Of a stretch of DNA of 64,000 bases, positions 29,309 through 37,869 are shown one piece after another; the first letter of the stretch is position 1, and every line of letters starts with the position of its first letter. The notes under the pieces were generated by a model. It ran no database searches, was not told where the DNA came from, and saw only the letters and a program-made list of their open reading frames with translations. The DNA is taken from positions 4,010 to 68,009 of the forward strand of contig JBDRZZ010000009.1 in NCBI GenBank assembly GCA_039804165.1, given 5' to 3'. The position numbers and the translations under genes are program-made. The DNA is from a candidate division WOR-3 bacterium. GTDB lineage: Bacteria > Hydrothermota > UBA3072.

Positions 29309-32300
29309 TTAAAAATCAACCCTCACACCAAAAACGAAATAGCGAGGATTGTGGAAGGCAAGATGTGGTAGATTTGGGTCATTAATATAAGGTTTCTCAT
29401 CACTGCTAAAGTCTCCTGGTCGATCATTCCCTTTTTCTCCAAAGACCTCATAACCTTCTTCTCCATAAAGAGGCAATTTCAAGGATTTAAAATAATCATC
29501 TCTATCTTTCATATTAACAAAACAACCTGACCCTGCATCCAGATACTTCCAATTAAATAAATTATCAACCTCTCCAAATAGAGAGAGATTTACACCGGCA
29601 AAACTCAAATCTTTCGTAAGTCTTGCTTGAACATTCTGATAAGGCTTCCATTGCAAATTTAAAATCTTGCACTTTGGATCCCATGCTTCGTGGAGTGGAT
29701 CAAAAGTTTCCCAAGCTCCCGCTTCCCAGGTATAGCTAAAGCTTAAAGAAATTCCTCCTAAAATTACTCCCAAATTCTTAGGTGTAAGGAATTGAATATT
29801 CGCATTCAGGATTGGCTGAGGACGAGTTATAACCTCTAATGTGTCCCAAGCTCCAAGTTGTGCATTATCAACTGGCTCATAGTAATGAGCCTTTCTACCA
29901 ACTCTACCATAACTTCTAACCCTATAATCATAGTTCAACCAACCTCTAACCCAATCTCCAAATTCTCTACTAATCCTAAAGTCTATCCCACGAATGTCCT
30001 CAAAATTCAGATTTTCAGGAACCCTATAAGCAGGATTTGTCCTACCTTCTCCAAGATACCAAACTCCTTCAAGTTGATTCCTAATGTCTTTATAATAACC
30101 TGCAAGGTGAATCATAAATAAATTCCCAATACCCCAGTCTGTTCCAAGCTCATAAGCCCTTGTTAATGGCCATTCAAGCTCAGGATCTCCAACATACAAA
30201 ACACTCAATCTATCAGGCCCCCAAGAGATCTGGTACATATCTTGAGAAGATGGTAGAGAATAAAAATCTCCATAACTAAAATACAACTTAACATTTTCTG
30301 CTATTGGATGGGAAACACTCACACGAGGTGATAAGTAAAAATGCCCTTTTGCAGGATGCATCTCTGCAGAAACTGTTTTATCCATCAAACCCTTCTTATA
30401 ATCACTCGTGAATAAAGGCTCATAATTACGCAAGTTACTAAACCACTCGCAATTTGGATCATTCCAATCGGCCCTAACACCCACTGTTGCGATAAAACCT
30501 TCAAATTCAATCTTATCTTGAATGTATGCGCCTCCTCTAATCGGGCTAGCATCCCACTTCGTTACCCAGTTCTCATGATCAGCTTCCCATCTGTTTTTCT
30601 CGTAATAAGTGTGCATATCGTCATATTCATACTCAAAACCAACCTTTATTTCATTATTTGAATTAATCTGGGTCGTGAGATCAGCCTTAAAGGTCCAGGT
30701 CACAGAATGCGAAGAATCAACAGCTCCAGCACAAGATGCACCCATATCAATTCCATCCGGTTGAACAAGGGTGGAACCTATGAAATACCCATATGGAATC
30801 TCTGTGACTTTTATTCCGCTTGGTAAAGTATACTTTGTAACAGTATCTCTTGGCTCAAATGACTCATATGCGCTACACTCTCTTCTATTACCCAACCGAG
30901 TAATCCTCAAAGAATAAAAAGTCTTTTCACTTAACACATGGTCAAAAGAAATCCCTTGCATATCATAATAAACATTGTAAGGAGGTATAAAAGCAGGATA
31001 ATAAGCCGCCATATTGGTTACTAAAAGACTTCTAAAAGCATCATCTGCACTTGTTAGATAAATTCCCCCAACTCCACTAGGTCTATTTCCAGCAGGACCT
31101 TCCTTATAACCTCTACCTTGAACGAATTCAATAACTTGATCTCCAAGAGTTCCTCTACTTAAATCCAAATAAGGTGGAGTTCCTTCTCCACCAAACTCTC
31201 CATTTGAATTATGAGATAAAGAGTTCCTTTCTCCATACATTAAATCAAGGGATACTTTCATTGATTTTGTAAGACGAGAAACCAACTTAAGACAACCATT
31301 ATGCTCTGTAAAATACTCCCTGCTTGAAGGAAGAGGAAAAGCCTCTTTATTTAGCCTATAGGCTCCATAAAAACTCAAATCCCCCAAAAATTTACCAACT
31401 ACAGGAACAGGACCTCCAAACCCAGCATCCACACTCCAGTCTGGTTTATCTCCGTATTTCCCTACCCTTGGAGGACCATCATAATCAGGAGGAACTAATT
31501 CTTCCGCACCCTGGAGTCTATGAGACCAAATAAAAGACTCCCTCAACTTCCTTGCACTATCAGGATTATTCTTAGCTAAAACAAGCCATCCATTTGTAAA
31601 TTCTTTATACTTTTCCATTAAAGCTTTATAATATTCAGATGCAACAGTGTCACCTGCTTTCAAAGCGTTGTTGGACTTCTTTAAAAGACCTCTCTTCCCT
31701 AACCAACAAAGACTGTCTACATAATCTACCACAGTATCTTTCCCTTTTACCATTATTCTCATTGCAGGTGCCTCTGTTAAAACATAAGCTCCAACCCAAT
31801 AATTTGTTGTATCAAATAGTGAAGGGCCAAGATGCTTCATATGGGGAGGGCTATACCTAAATGTAGCTGTCCCTTCATAACTAACAGAAGGTTCTCTTGT
31901 TACAATATTTATTAAACCAGCGCGAAGATTCCCATACTCTGGAGCAAAACCACCTTTTACCACACTCACTTCCTTTACCATACTTAAAGGTGGTCTTAAA
32001 GCAGGAGAATTCGTCCTACCATCTACTAAATTCAAACCATCTCTTGTAAAACTAACCTGATCCAAAGTTCCGCCTCGCACTAATAAATCTCGAACCCCAG
32101 CCTGCTTATTAATATAATCTCCAATATCATTAACAAAAGGAACCGCTTCTATATTTTCCCTTTTTGCAGAAATAGCTGAAGAGGCGAGGTCTAATTTTAT
32201 AAGGTCTATTTTCGCCTTTACCGTAACTCCTTCTCCAGGAACCACAGTTCGCTTTAGTTCAAATTTAAGACGAGTAGTAAGATCTGAAACAACCTCTACA

Positions 32301-32602
32301 CCTCTAAGAGTCATACTCTCATAACCTATTAACCTCGCTTGAACATTGTAAATATCGGGGGGAACATTCAAAATAAAGAAAAACCCATTCTCATCTGTAG
32401 CTGCTCCCATAGCGGTTCCTTCAATAATCACATTTGCACCAATTAGAGGTTCACCAGTTTGCGCATCTACAACAGTTCCAGCAATTTTTCCTGTAATACC
32501 CGCCTCAACATTCGGGCTATAGAAGAAGAAAGAAAAAACAAGAAGTGCTACAATTATAATCCTCCTGGGTGACAAAAAATTCTCCTTTCCCATCCTTTTC
32601 AT
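29309..32602 (-). CDS. TonB-dependent outer-membrane receptor with carboxypeptidase-regulatory-like N-terminal domain
   Basis: 1097 residues: signal peptide about 15-35, CarboxypepD_reg-like domain 38-115 (GKIAGTVVDAQTGEPLIGANV), plug domain about 125-235 (NIEAVPFVNDIGDYI, LLVRGGTLDQVSFTRDGLNLVDG, GFAPEYGNLRAGLINIVT), then a 22-strand-type barrel ending YFVFGVRVDF. The length and N-terminal domain match the SusC/large-receptor class. The ligand is unknown. It heads an operon with a secreted protein and a PorV-like protein, has its own strong promoter and a leader of about 190 bases, and lies downstream of nikR and a TonB-domain protein. AAGGAGG precedes ATG 32602. Confidence 0.88.
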   Translation of the reverse strand: MKRMGKENFLSPRRIIIVALLVFSFFFYSPNVEAGITGKIAGTVVDAQTGEPLIGANVIIEGTAMGAATDENGFFFILNVPPDIYNVQARLIGYESMTLRGVEVVSDLTTRLKFELKRTVVPGEGVTVKAKIDLIKLDLASSAISAKRENIEAVPFVNDIGDYINKQAGVRDLLVRGGTLDQVSFTRDGLNLVDGRTNSPALRPPLSMVKEVSVVKGGFAPEYGNLRAGLINIVTREPSVSYEGTATFRYSPPHMKHLGPSLFDTTNYWVGAYVLTEAPAMRIMVKGKDTVVDYVDSLCWLGKRGLLKKSNNALKAGDTVASEYYKALMEKYKEFTNGWLVLAKNNPDSARKLRESFIWSHRLQGAEELVPPDYDGPPRVGKYGDKPDWSVDAGFGGPVPVVGKFLGDLSFYGAYRLNKEAFPLPSSREYFTEHNGCLKLVSRLTKSMKVSLDLMYGERNSLSHNSNGEFGGEGTPPYLDLSRGTLGDQVIEFVQGRGYKEGPAGNRPSGVGGIYLTSADDAFRSLLVTNMAAYYPAFIPPYNVYYDMQGISFDHVLSEKTFYSLRITRLGNRRECSAYESFEPRDTVTKYTLPSGIKVTEIPYGYFIGSTLVQPDGIDMGASCAGAVDSSHSVTWTFKADLTTQINSNNEIKVGFEYEYDDMHTYYEKNRWEADHENWVTKWDASPIRGGAYIQDKIEFEGFIATVGVRADWNDPNCEWFSNLRNYEPLFTSDYKKGLMDKTVSAEMHPAKGHFYLSPRVSVSHPIAENVKLYFSYGDFYSLPSSQDMYQISWGPDRLSVLYVGDPELEWPLTRAYELGTDWGIGNLFMIHLAGYYKDIRNQLEGVWYLGEGRTNPAYRVPENLNFEDIRGIDFRISREFGDWVRGWLNYDYRVRSYGRVGRKAHYYEPVDNAQLGAWDTLEVITRPQPILNANIQFLTPKNLGVILGGISLSFSYTWEAGAWETFDPLHEAWDPKCKILNLQWKPYQNVQARLTKDLSFAGVNLSLFGEVDNLFNWKYLDAGSGCFVNMKDRDDYFKSLKLPLYGEEGYEVFGEKGNDRPGDFSSDEKPYINDPNLPHLAFHNPRYFVFGVRVDF

Positions 32603-32752
32603 CAGGACCTCCTTTCCTTAAGATTTAAAAAATGGGATAAGAACAAAAACCTTCGAAGAAAAGATTCAAGATAATAATTCCTTCTTTTTTGAATTTCTCT
32701 TTTATAAGTACTCAATTCTTATTGCACCTCTATAATTTAAAGTTATAAATCC

Positions 32753-32787
32753 TCCTTATCCTTATTAAATACTAATCCTTATCCTTA
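32753..32787 (-). repeat. Perfect 12-bp direct repeat in the TonB-receptor leader (possible operator)
   Basis: TAAGGATAAGGA (minus-strand sense) occurs at 32776-32787 and again at 32753-32764, 23 bp apart, just downstream of the receptor promoter. The first copy is also flanked by a short inverted repeat ACTAA/TTAGT. An AAGGAGG at 32751-32757 overlaps the second copy. It could bind a regulator such as NikR or form an RNA element. Confidence 0.5.
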
Positions 32788-32799
32788 GTTTTGTGGTAA

Positions 32800-32827
32800 A
32801 TTATAACAAAAAAAATTATCTTGTCAA
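32800..32827 (-). promoter_or_regulatory. Consensus promoter of the TonB-receptor operon
   Basis: Minus strand: -35 TTGACA (32822-32827), 16-bp spacer, -10 TATAAT (32800-32805), both perfect consensus. It lies immediately after the nikR stop. The predicted leader of about 190 bases to ATG 32602 has no intact ATG-started gene. Confidence 0.75.
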
Positions 32828-32838
32828 GGGGAAAAATT

Positions 32839-33252
32839 TTAAAATTTCTTTCCTATACTTGCTTTTATAATGTCGCACTGTTTTACTCCTGTAGTAGATC
32901 TTAACTTATTATAAAACTTATAAATTTCCTTTACTTTTCCCCTAACACTAATTATTTCCATACAATTATCATAATCCATATGAATATGCTGGGTAGAAAC
33001 AATAACCTTATGGAAATCGTGCTGTATATCTGTTATTTTCTCTGGAAGGCCACCTTTATGATGATTATAAACGACCAAAATACCACCACAAACTTCTCCT
33101 TCCTCTTCCCACTCTTTTTTCACTAATCTTTCCCTAATTAAATCTCTAATAGCTTCTGAGCGATTTTTATAACCCTCTTTTTTTATCAAATTATCAAACC
33201 TTTTAAGGAGATCCTCTCCCATAGAAATTCCAAATCTTATAACCTTCTCCAT
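32839..33252 (-). CDS. nikR: NikR-type nickel-responsive ribbon-helix-helix regulator
   Basis: 137 residues. An N-terminal ribbon-helix-helix (RFGISMGEDLLKRFDNLI, then YKNRSEAIRDLIRERL) is joined to an ACT-like metal-binding domain. The four nickel ligands are conserved with exact E. coli spacing: H78, H89, H91, C97. NikR represses nickel-uptake genes when nickel is abundant. It is 12 bases downstream of the SBP-TonB fusion gene, in the same transcript, and upstream of the TonB-receptor operon, so both are candidate targets. It has no clear Shine-Dalgarno, suggesting coupling to the preceding gene. Confidence 0.92.
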   Translation of the reverse strand: MEKVIRFGISMGEDLLKRFDNLIKKEGYKNRSEAIRDLIRERLVKKEWEEEGEVCGGILVVYNHHKGGLPEKITDIQHDFHKVIVSTQHIHMDYDNCMEIISVRGKVKEIYKFYNKLRSTTGVKQCDIIKASIGKKF

Positions 33253-33264
33253 AAGGAAGCTATT

Positions 33265-35310
33265 TTACTCTACAAATCGCACAGGGAAAGAATACCAAAT
33301 TGCTACAGGTCTATTACCCTGCATTGCTGGAGAAAACTTTAAATTCTTAGCGTTCTCTATCGCAACTTTATCCAAAATGGGATGGGCAGATTTTGCAAGA
33401 ACCACTTTCGTAACATTCCCCTCCTCGGTTATCCACAAATTTAAGTAGACAGTGCCAGTAATTCCTAACCTTCTCGCAGCCTCAGGATACGGAAAGGAAA
33501 CCTTATCAAGATTAAGAGGCTTTGGAGGAACTTCGTAAGGGATGAACTTTGGAGCTTCTTCTTCTTCCTCTAAAGCAGTATCAGCTGGTTTTTCGGGCTC
33601 CACTTTAGTAGGAGTTGTTAAAGTGGGTCTCCTCTCAGGAACTTGAGTGGGTGCAGAAGCTTGAAGAACTTCTTCTGCTACCGGGTTAGCTCTTGGTGGC
33701 CTCACAAGTTCTGGCCTAGATACCTCTTCTTCTTTCTTATAACTTTCCCCTAAAGAAGCAAGATCTACACTCACTTCAGGAATCCTCTCAAACCATAATT
33801 CATCAACATAAGATAAAATTGGTCTTCTGTCCTCCTCTGTTATACCTTGGATTCCTTTTTTAAGAAGGGTTATTTTACGGGGAGTATATAGAAAAGTATA
33901 TGGAAGATCATCCCTAATTATTCTTTGGAACTCATATAAAGCTTCCTTTGCTTTTTCTCTATCAAGAGACAAAAGAGCTTCCCCAATTAGGCTATCTACT
34001 TTCCTGTTTTTATACCCAACAAAATTATAAACTCCATCAGAGCTCCAAATTGGGAATGGATTAAATTCCTTCTCAACATTCCATCCAAGGATATAAGCAT
34101 CAAAATCTCCTTCAAATAATCTCTTAATCAACTCTACTCCAGAAACAGGCACAACATTTGCTTGAACCCCAATACCTCTAAGATTAGAAGCCACTATCTC
34201 TCCAACTCTTTTTCTGATCTCATTTTCTTGCTCAACCAAAATATTTACACTAAGTCCTTTATAATATGCCTCCTTTTTAGATTTCGAATAACCAAGACCT
34301 TCTATTATTTTTCTTGCAGTTTCCTTATCCTCATTCAATGTCCTTAACTCTGGATTATAAGCCCAATGTTCTGGAGTGATAGGTCCATCCACAACTTGAC
34401 CATAGTTCTTTAAAACCTCAGAAATTATCCTTTTCCTATCTATAGCCATACTAAGAGCTTTCCTCAGTTCCTTATTTGGGAAACGTTTGAGATTCCATCC
34501 TATATATGTATACGATCTCCCTGGAGAAAGAACTTTCACATAAGAAGTAAGAGTATCATAATCTCCTGGAGGTAAATCATATGCAAGATCAACACTCCCT
34601 CTACCAAGCTCACTCATAAGTTCCTCTATAGAAGATGGGGTATAAAAAACTATCCTATTTAAAGGAGGAATCCCTTTAAAATATCCCTCATTTGCGACAA
34701 GCTCAATCCATTTCCCCTTATTCCATTCTTTCAGTTTAAAAGGTCCTGAACCAATTGGGTTTAAATTAAAATCAGCATTAATCAGATTTTCTTCCTTTTC
34801 CAAAATATGTTTTGGGATAGGGCGAATATTCGTAACCTGAAGTTCCCCTGCAAAAACTCTATTCAAATTGAAACGAACCTCTCTTGGAGAAAGCGCCTCA
34901 ACACTCTCTACATAATTCAGTTTTTGAGCAAGTGGGGATTTATTTTCTTTTTTTAATATTTGATTAACTGTAAAAACTACATCTTCCGCTGTTATTGGTT
35001 TTCCATCATGCCAAGTTGCCCCTTTCGCAATGGTATAGGTAATGGACTTTAAATCTTCAGAATAAACCCAAGATTCGGCAAGAGCGGGTCTAACTTTACC
35101 ATCTGGTCTTTCGGAAATTAAAGGAGCAAATATTTGTTCAGTTACAGGTGAAAGCCCTGAAATAGAAGGATAGATTGGATTTAAACTTGATGGCTCTTCA
35201 AATAATGCTATTATTAGCATACCTCCTCTTTTATCAGAATAATGAAACTCTTCCATCCTCTGGCAACTTAATAAAATAATAAATAAAAGAGTTACAATAA
35301 ACTTTTTCAT
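33265..35310 (-). CDS. SBP_5-family (peptide/nickel) binding lipoprotein fused to a TonB C-terminal domain
   Basis: 681 residues. A lipoprotein signal (LLSCQ, cysteine 16) precedes a complete family-5 extracellular solute-binding domain (about 20-513): EEPSSLNPIY, LAESWVYSEDLKSITYTI, ATWHDGKPITAEDVVFT, YTYIGWNLKRFPNKELRKALS and AYILGWNVEK. A linker of about 83 residues rich in Pro and Glu follows (514-596). The last 85 residues (597-681) are a TonB C-terminal domain: SFPYPEAARRLGITGTVYLN, TEEGNVTKVVLAKSAHPILD, NLKFSPAMQGNRPV and a final strand. I do not know this fusion as a standard architecture. With nikR downstream, nickel or a chelate is a plausible ligand, but peptides are equally typical of the family. 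Confidence 0.85.
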   Translation of the reverse strand: MKKFIVTLLFIILLSCQRMEEFHYSDKRGGMLIIALFEEPSSLNPIYPSISGLSPVTEQIFAPLISERPDGKVRPALAESWVYSEDLKSITYTIAKGATWHDGKPITAEDVVFTVNQILKKENKSPLAQKLNYVESVEALSPREVRFNLNRVFAGELQVTNIRPIPKHILEKEENLINADFNLNPIGSGPFKLKEWNKGKWIELVANEGYFKGIPPLNRIVFYTPSSIEELMSELGRGSVDLAYDLPPGDYDTLTSYVKVLSPGRSYTYIGWNLKRFPNKELRKALSMAIDRKRIISEVLKNYGQVVDGPITPEHWAYNPELRTLNEDKETARKIIEGLGYSKSKKEAYYKGLSVNILVEQENEIRKRVGEIVASNLRGIGVQANVVPVSGVELIKRLFEGDFDAYILGWNVEKEFNPFPIWSSDGVYNFVGYKNRKVDSLIGEALLSLDREKAKEALYEFQRIIRDDLPYTFLYTPRKITLLKKGIQGITEEDRRPILSYVDELWFERIPEVSVDLASLGESYKKEEEVSRPELVRPPRANPVAEEVLQASAPTQVPERRPTLTTPTKVEPEKPADTALEEEEEAPKFIPYEVPPKPLNLDKVSFPYPEAARRLGITGTVYLNLWITEEGNVTKVVLAKSAHPILDKVAIENAKNLKFSPAMQGNRPVAIWYSFPVRFVE

Positions 35311-35330
35311 TCTCTCCTCCTTTTAATATA

Positions 35331-35358
35331 ATCTTAAGGAAAATATTTAATTAGTCAA
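35331..35358 (-). promoter_or_regulatory. Promoter of the SBP-TonB/nikR operon
   Basis: Minus strand: -35 TTGACT (35353-35358), 16-bp spacer, -10 TAAGAT (35331-35336), AGGAGGAG before ATG 35310. The -35 lies 29 bases from the shared sequence of the decayed insertion element, the same distance as for the promoter at 62783-62811. Confidence 0.6.
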
Positions 35359-35381
35359 GGGGATAGAATAGCATAATAGTT

Positions 35382-36395
35382 AACCCCAAAGCAGATGATT
35401 TACGCTTCAGAGAGGTCTCTCACAAAAAGAGATGAGATTTACAAAATTACGAGGTTATAAAAATATGCAACCCTTTGATAACTCAAAAAACGATTTGATA
35501 TGGTAAGATATGCTAAAAAGAATCCATAGCCAAGGCAACTCGGATATTCAAAACAGAAAGATCCACTTTTTGCAAATAGCTTAAGAGACATGGCACACAG
35601 AAGATTTATAATCGTCCGAGAGCTTCAAAGAAAGTTTACAAAACTTCGGGATGTATAGAGGTTTTAATAGTGAAGAAACGCATTAGGTAAAATATCCACC
35701 AAAACATTAACGAGAGATTTTGGTATTCCAGTATATCATAAAACCGGAGGGAGAATTCTTCTCCAGAGAAAAGAGAATTTAGACGAAAATATACCAGAAA
35801 AGAAATAGCTTTTATAAAACAGAAATGGAACTCTTTTACTCAGATAGATATAAGATACCAATCATCTAGACAAGATTTTCATTTTATTTTTCTTTTATGA
35901 AAGCCCTGGGATTACCGAAATAAAGCATAGTACAAGATGTATAATCAAATGGGTTATATTTTACTCCTTACTCACAAAATATAAGTTTAGTTCATTCCTG
36001 TATATTTGGAAGGCTTTTATGTGAGTTCTTAAGCAGAGATAGGATAGGAGAATGATCTCGGAATGAGATGTAGAAACTCTTCATGCTATAATAGAAATAG
36101 AATTCTTTGATATAGAAGTTTTTAATTCGAAAGGACATTTTTCATAAAATCAATAATTATCTGTTCTTTTCAATACAATAGAAAGAGCCTAAAACAAGAA
36201 AGTAAAAACTCCATCGGATATACTGATTGAAAAATCTTGAAATTCTCCACTAGTTTTATTTTAGATCTTGATAACCTCTTGGAAAAGAAGATGGGGTTAT
36301 CTTTAGATAGAAAGAGGACGTTGTGAATTACATCTTAAAATGTAAAACACTTGTCTTGGAATGTGTAAAATTAAACTTGGGGAAAGCATAAAATG
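35382..36395 (+). mobile_element. Decayed insertion element, copy A (IS481-like transposase remnant)
   Basis: The gap 35311-36496 contains no intact gene. It is colinear with 62832-63530: both share AAAGCAGATG, CACAAAAAGA, ACGAGGTTATAAAAA, TTTGATNT, ATGCAAC, TTTTACTCA and TTTTATGTGAGTT in the same order. Plus-strand frames, broken by stops and frameshifts, give DFGIPVYHKT...RIL near 35720, QIDIRY near 35845 and EGFYVS near 36010. These resemble the HTH, first-Asp and EFY regions of IS481-like DDE transposases. Terminal repeats were not found. The duplication is well supported; the family is tentative. Confidence 0.6.
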
Positions 36396-36496
36396 AGTGA
36401 TAAGAGAGTGCATAATAAAATTTAAAAGAATTTGGTAAAATAATCCCTTCATTAGAATTTATGTATACTCTGAGAGAAAACCATTCCCTGTTTCCT

Positions 36497-37612
36497 TCAA
36501 CTAAGATATTCTAAAGTTATATTAAGCATTCTCCTTATTGGTTCTGCTGCTCCCCAAAGAAGTTGATCCCCTACTGTAAATCCTGCTAAATATTTAGGTC
36601 CTATATTCATTTTCCTAAGACGTCCAACAGGAACGGTTAACTTCCCTGAAACAGCTGCGGGAGTTAATTCTTTAATTGTATCCTCATAAGTATTTGGGAC
36701 AAGTTTAACCCACTGGTGTGCTTCTCTAATCATATCCTCTATCTCAGATAGAGGAATATCTTTCTTTAACTTAATAGTGAATCCTTGAGAATGACATCTC
36801 ATAGCTCCAATCCTAACACAAATTCCATCTACGGGAATAGGCTCTTTAGTTTTCAATATTTTGTTTGTCTCAGCCATTCCCTTCCACTCTTCCCTTGTCT
36901 GCCCATTTGCCATTGGAGAATCTATCCATGGGATTAGACTTGTAGCAAGCGGAACCTTGAATTCCTCTAAAGGAAGAGTGCCGTCTCTCAACTTTTGGGT
37001 TATAATGAAGTCCAACTCAAGGGCTGCAACTTGTGGTTTATCCAATAATTCCTTCACAGACTCACTAAGAGTAACCATCTGCTTTACAAGTTCTATCATA
37101 TTCTTAGCTCCAGCCCCAGAAGCTGCTTGATAAGTCATAGAAGAAATCCATTCTACACAGTTATTCTTAAAAAGACCGCAAAGAGCCATAAGCATTAAAC
37201 TTACAGTGCAATTCCCTCCAATATAGGAACGAATCCCGGTAGCAATGGACTCTTCTATTACTTCTTTATTAACAGGATCAAGAACAATAACAGAATCCTC
37301 CTCCATTCTTAGCTTAGAGGAAGAATCTATCCAAAAGCCTTTCCAACCATTTTTTCTTAATTCTGGATAAACCCTTCCGGTATAATCACTACCCTGACAA
37401 CTAACAATAACATCCATCTTAGATAGAAGCTCAGTATTAAAAGCATCTTGAAGTTCTGGAACATCTATTCCAATTGAAGGGCCTTTTGCTCCAACCTGAG
37501 AGGTTGAAAAAAATAAAGGCTCAAAACCTTTAAAATCCCCTTCAGCCTTCATTCTCTCTAATAAAACTGAGCCTACCATTCCCCTCCAACCAACAAAACC
37601 TACCTTCACCAT
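36497..37612 (-). CDS. asd: Aspartate-semialdehyde dehydrogenase
   Basis: 371 residues from ATG 37612, chosen because GGAG sits 6 bases upstream; an ATG two codons earlier (37618) overlaps that site. It is the proteobacterial-length Asd form: [21 protein letters not shown]-binding start, SCQGSDYT, catalytic Cys in [42 protein letters not shown] and [14 protein letters not shown] with the active His. It reduces aspartyl phosphate to the semialdehyde for lysine, threonine and methionine synthesis. It stands alone, facing away from the riboflavin operon. Confidence 0.95.
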   Translation of the reverse strand: MVKVGFVGWRGMVGSVLLERMKAEGDFKGFEPLFFSTSQVGAKGPSIGIDVPELQDAFNTELLSKMDVIVSCQGSDYTGRVYPELRKNGWKGFWIDSSSKLRMEEDSVIVLDPVNKEVIEESIATGIRSYIGGNCTVSLMLMALCGLFKNNCVEWISSMTYQAASGAGAKNMIELVKQMVTLSESVKELLDKPQVAALELDFIITQKLRDGTLPLEEFKVPLATSLIPWIDSPMANGQTREEWKGMAETNKILKTKEPIPVDGICVRIGAMRCHSQGFTIKLKKDIPLSEIEDMIREAHQWVKLVPNTYEDTIKELTPAAVSGKLTVPVGRLRKMNIGPKYLAGFTVGDQLLWGAAEPIRRMLNITLEYLS

Positions 37613-37690
37613 ATTCATCTCCTATTCCAAAGAAAAGTATTAAATTTGTCCATTTTGTCAAGAACTCTGCCAATTCTTGTAAAAATCTCC

Positions 37691-37722
37691 TTGACAAACT
37701 TTTAAAATAAATTAATTATAAA
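37691..37722 (+). promoter_or_regulatory. Promoter of the riboflavin operon
   Basis: -35 TTGACA (37691-37696). The -10 is either AATTAT (37714-37719, 17-bp spacer) or TATAAA (37717-37722, 20-bp spacer). It lies directly before the FMN riboswitch. Confidence 0.55.
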
Positions 37723-37725
37723 TCT

Positions 37726-37838
37726 ATCTCTTCGGGGTTGGGTGAAATTCCCGACCGGCGGTAAAAGCCCGCGAGGAGAAAATCCCGATTCGGTGAAATT
37801 CCGAAGCCGACGGTTAAAGTCCGGATGGGAGAAGAGAT
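37726..37838 (+). ncRNA. FMN riboswitch (RFN element)
   Basis: The conserved RFN segments are all present: GGGTGAAATTCCCGACCGGC, GGTAAAAGCCCGCGA, ATTCGGTGAAATTCCGAAGC and CGACGGTTAAAGTCCGGATG. The closing P1 stem pairs 37726-37733 with 37831-37838. It senses FMN and controls ribD-ribE-ribBA-ribH. A terminator hairpin follows 6 bases later, so FMN binding should favour termination. Confidence 0.97.
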
Positions 37839-37843
37839 TGGTT

Positions 37844-37867
37844 AAGCCCCCGAAGAGGGGGTTTTTT
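37844..37867 (+). terminator. Riboswitch-controlled terminator / possible Shine-Dalgarno sequestor
   Basis: A GCCCCC arm (37846-37851) pairs with GGGGGT (37857-37862) around GAAGA, followed by six T (37862-37867). The 3' arm AGGGGG (37856-37861) is 8 bases from ribD ATG 37870 and is the only Shine-Dalgarno-like sequence there. Confidence 0.85.
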
Positions 37868-37869
37868 AT

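Noticed and set aside
32690-32740. Lysine-riboswitch-like start (AGAGGTGCAA followed by AGTAC) in the TonB-receptor leader, minus strand
   Set aside because: The remaining conserved parts of the L-box (the later GGAG, CCGAAG and long helices) are missing, and the leader is too short for a full element.
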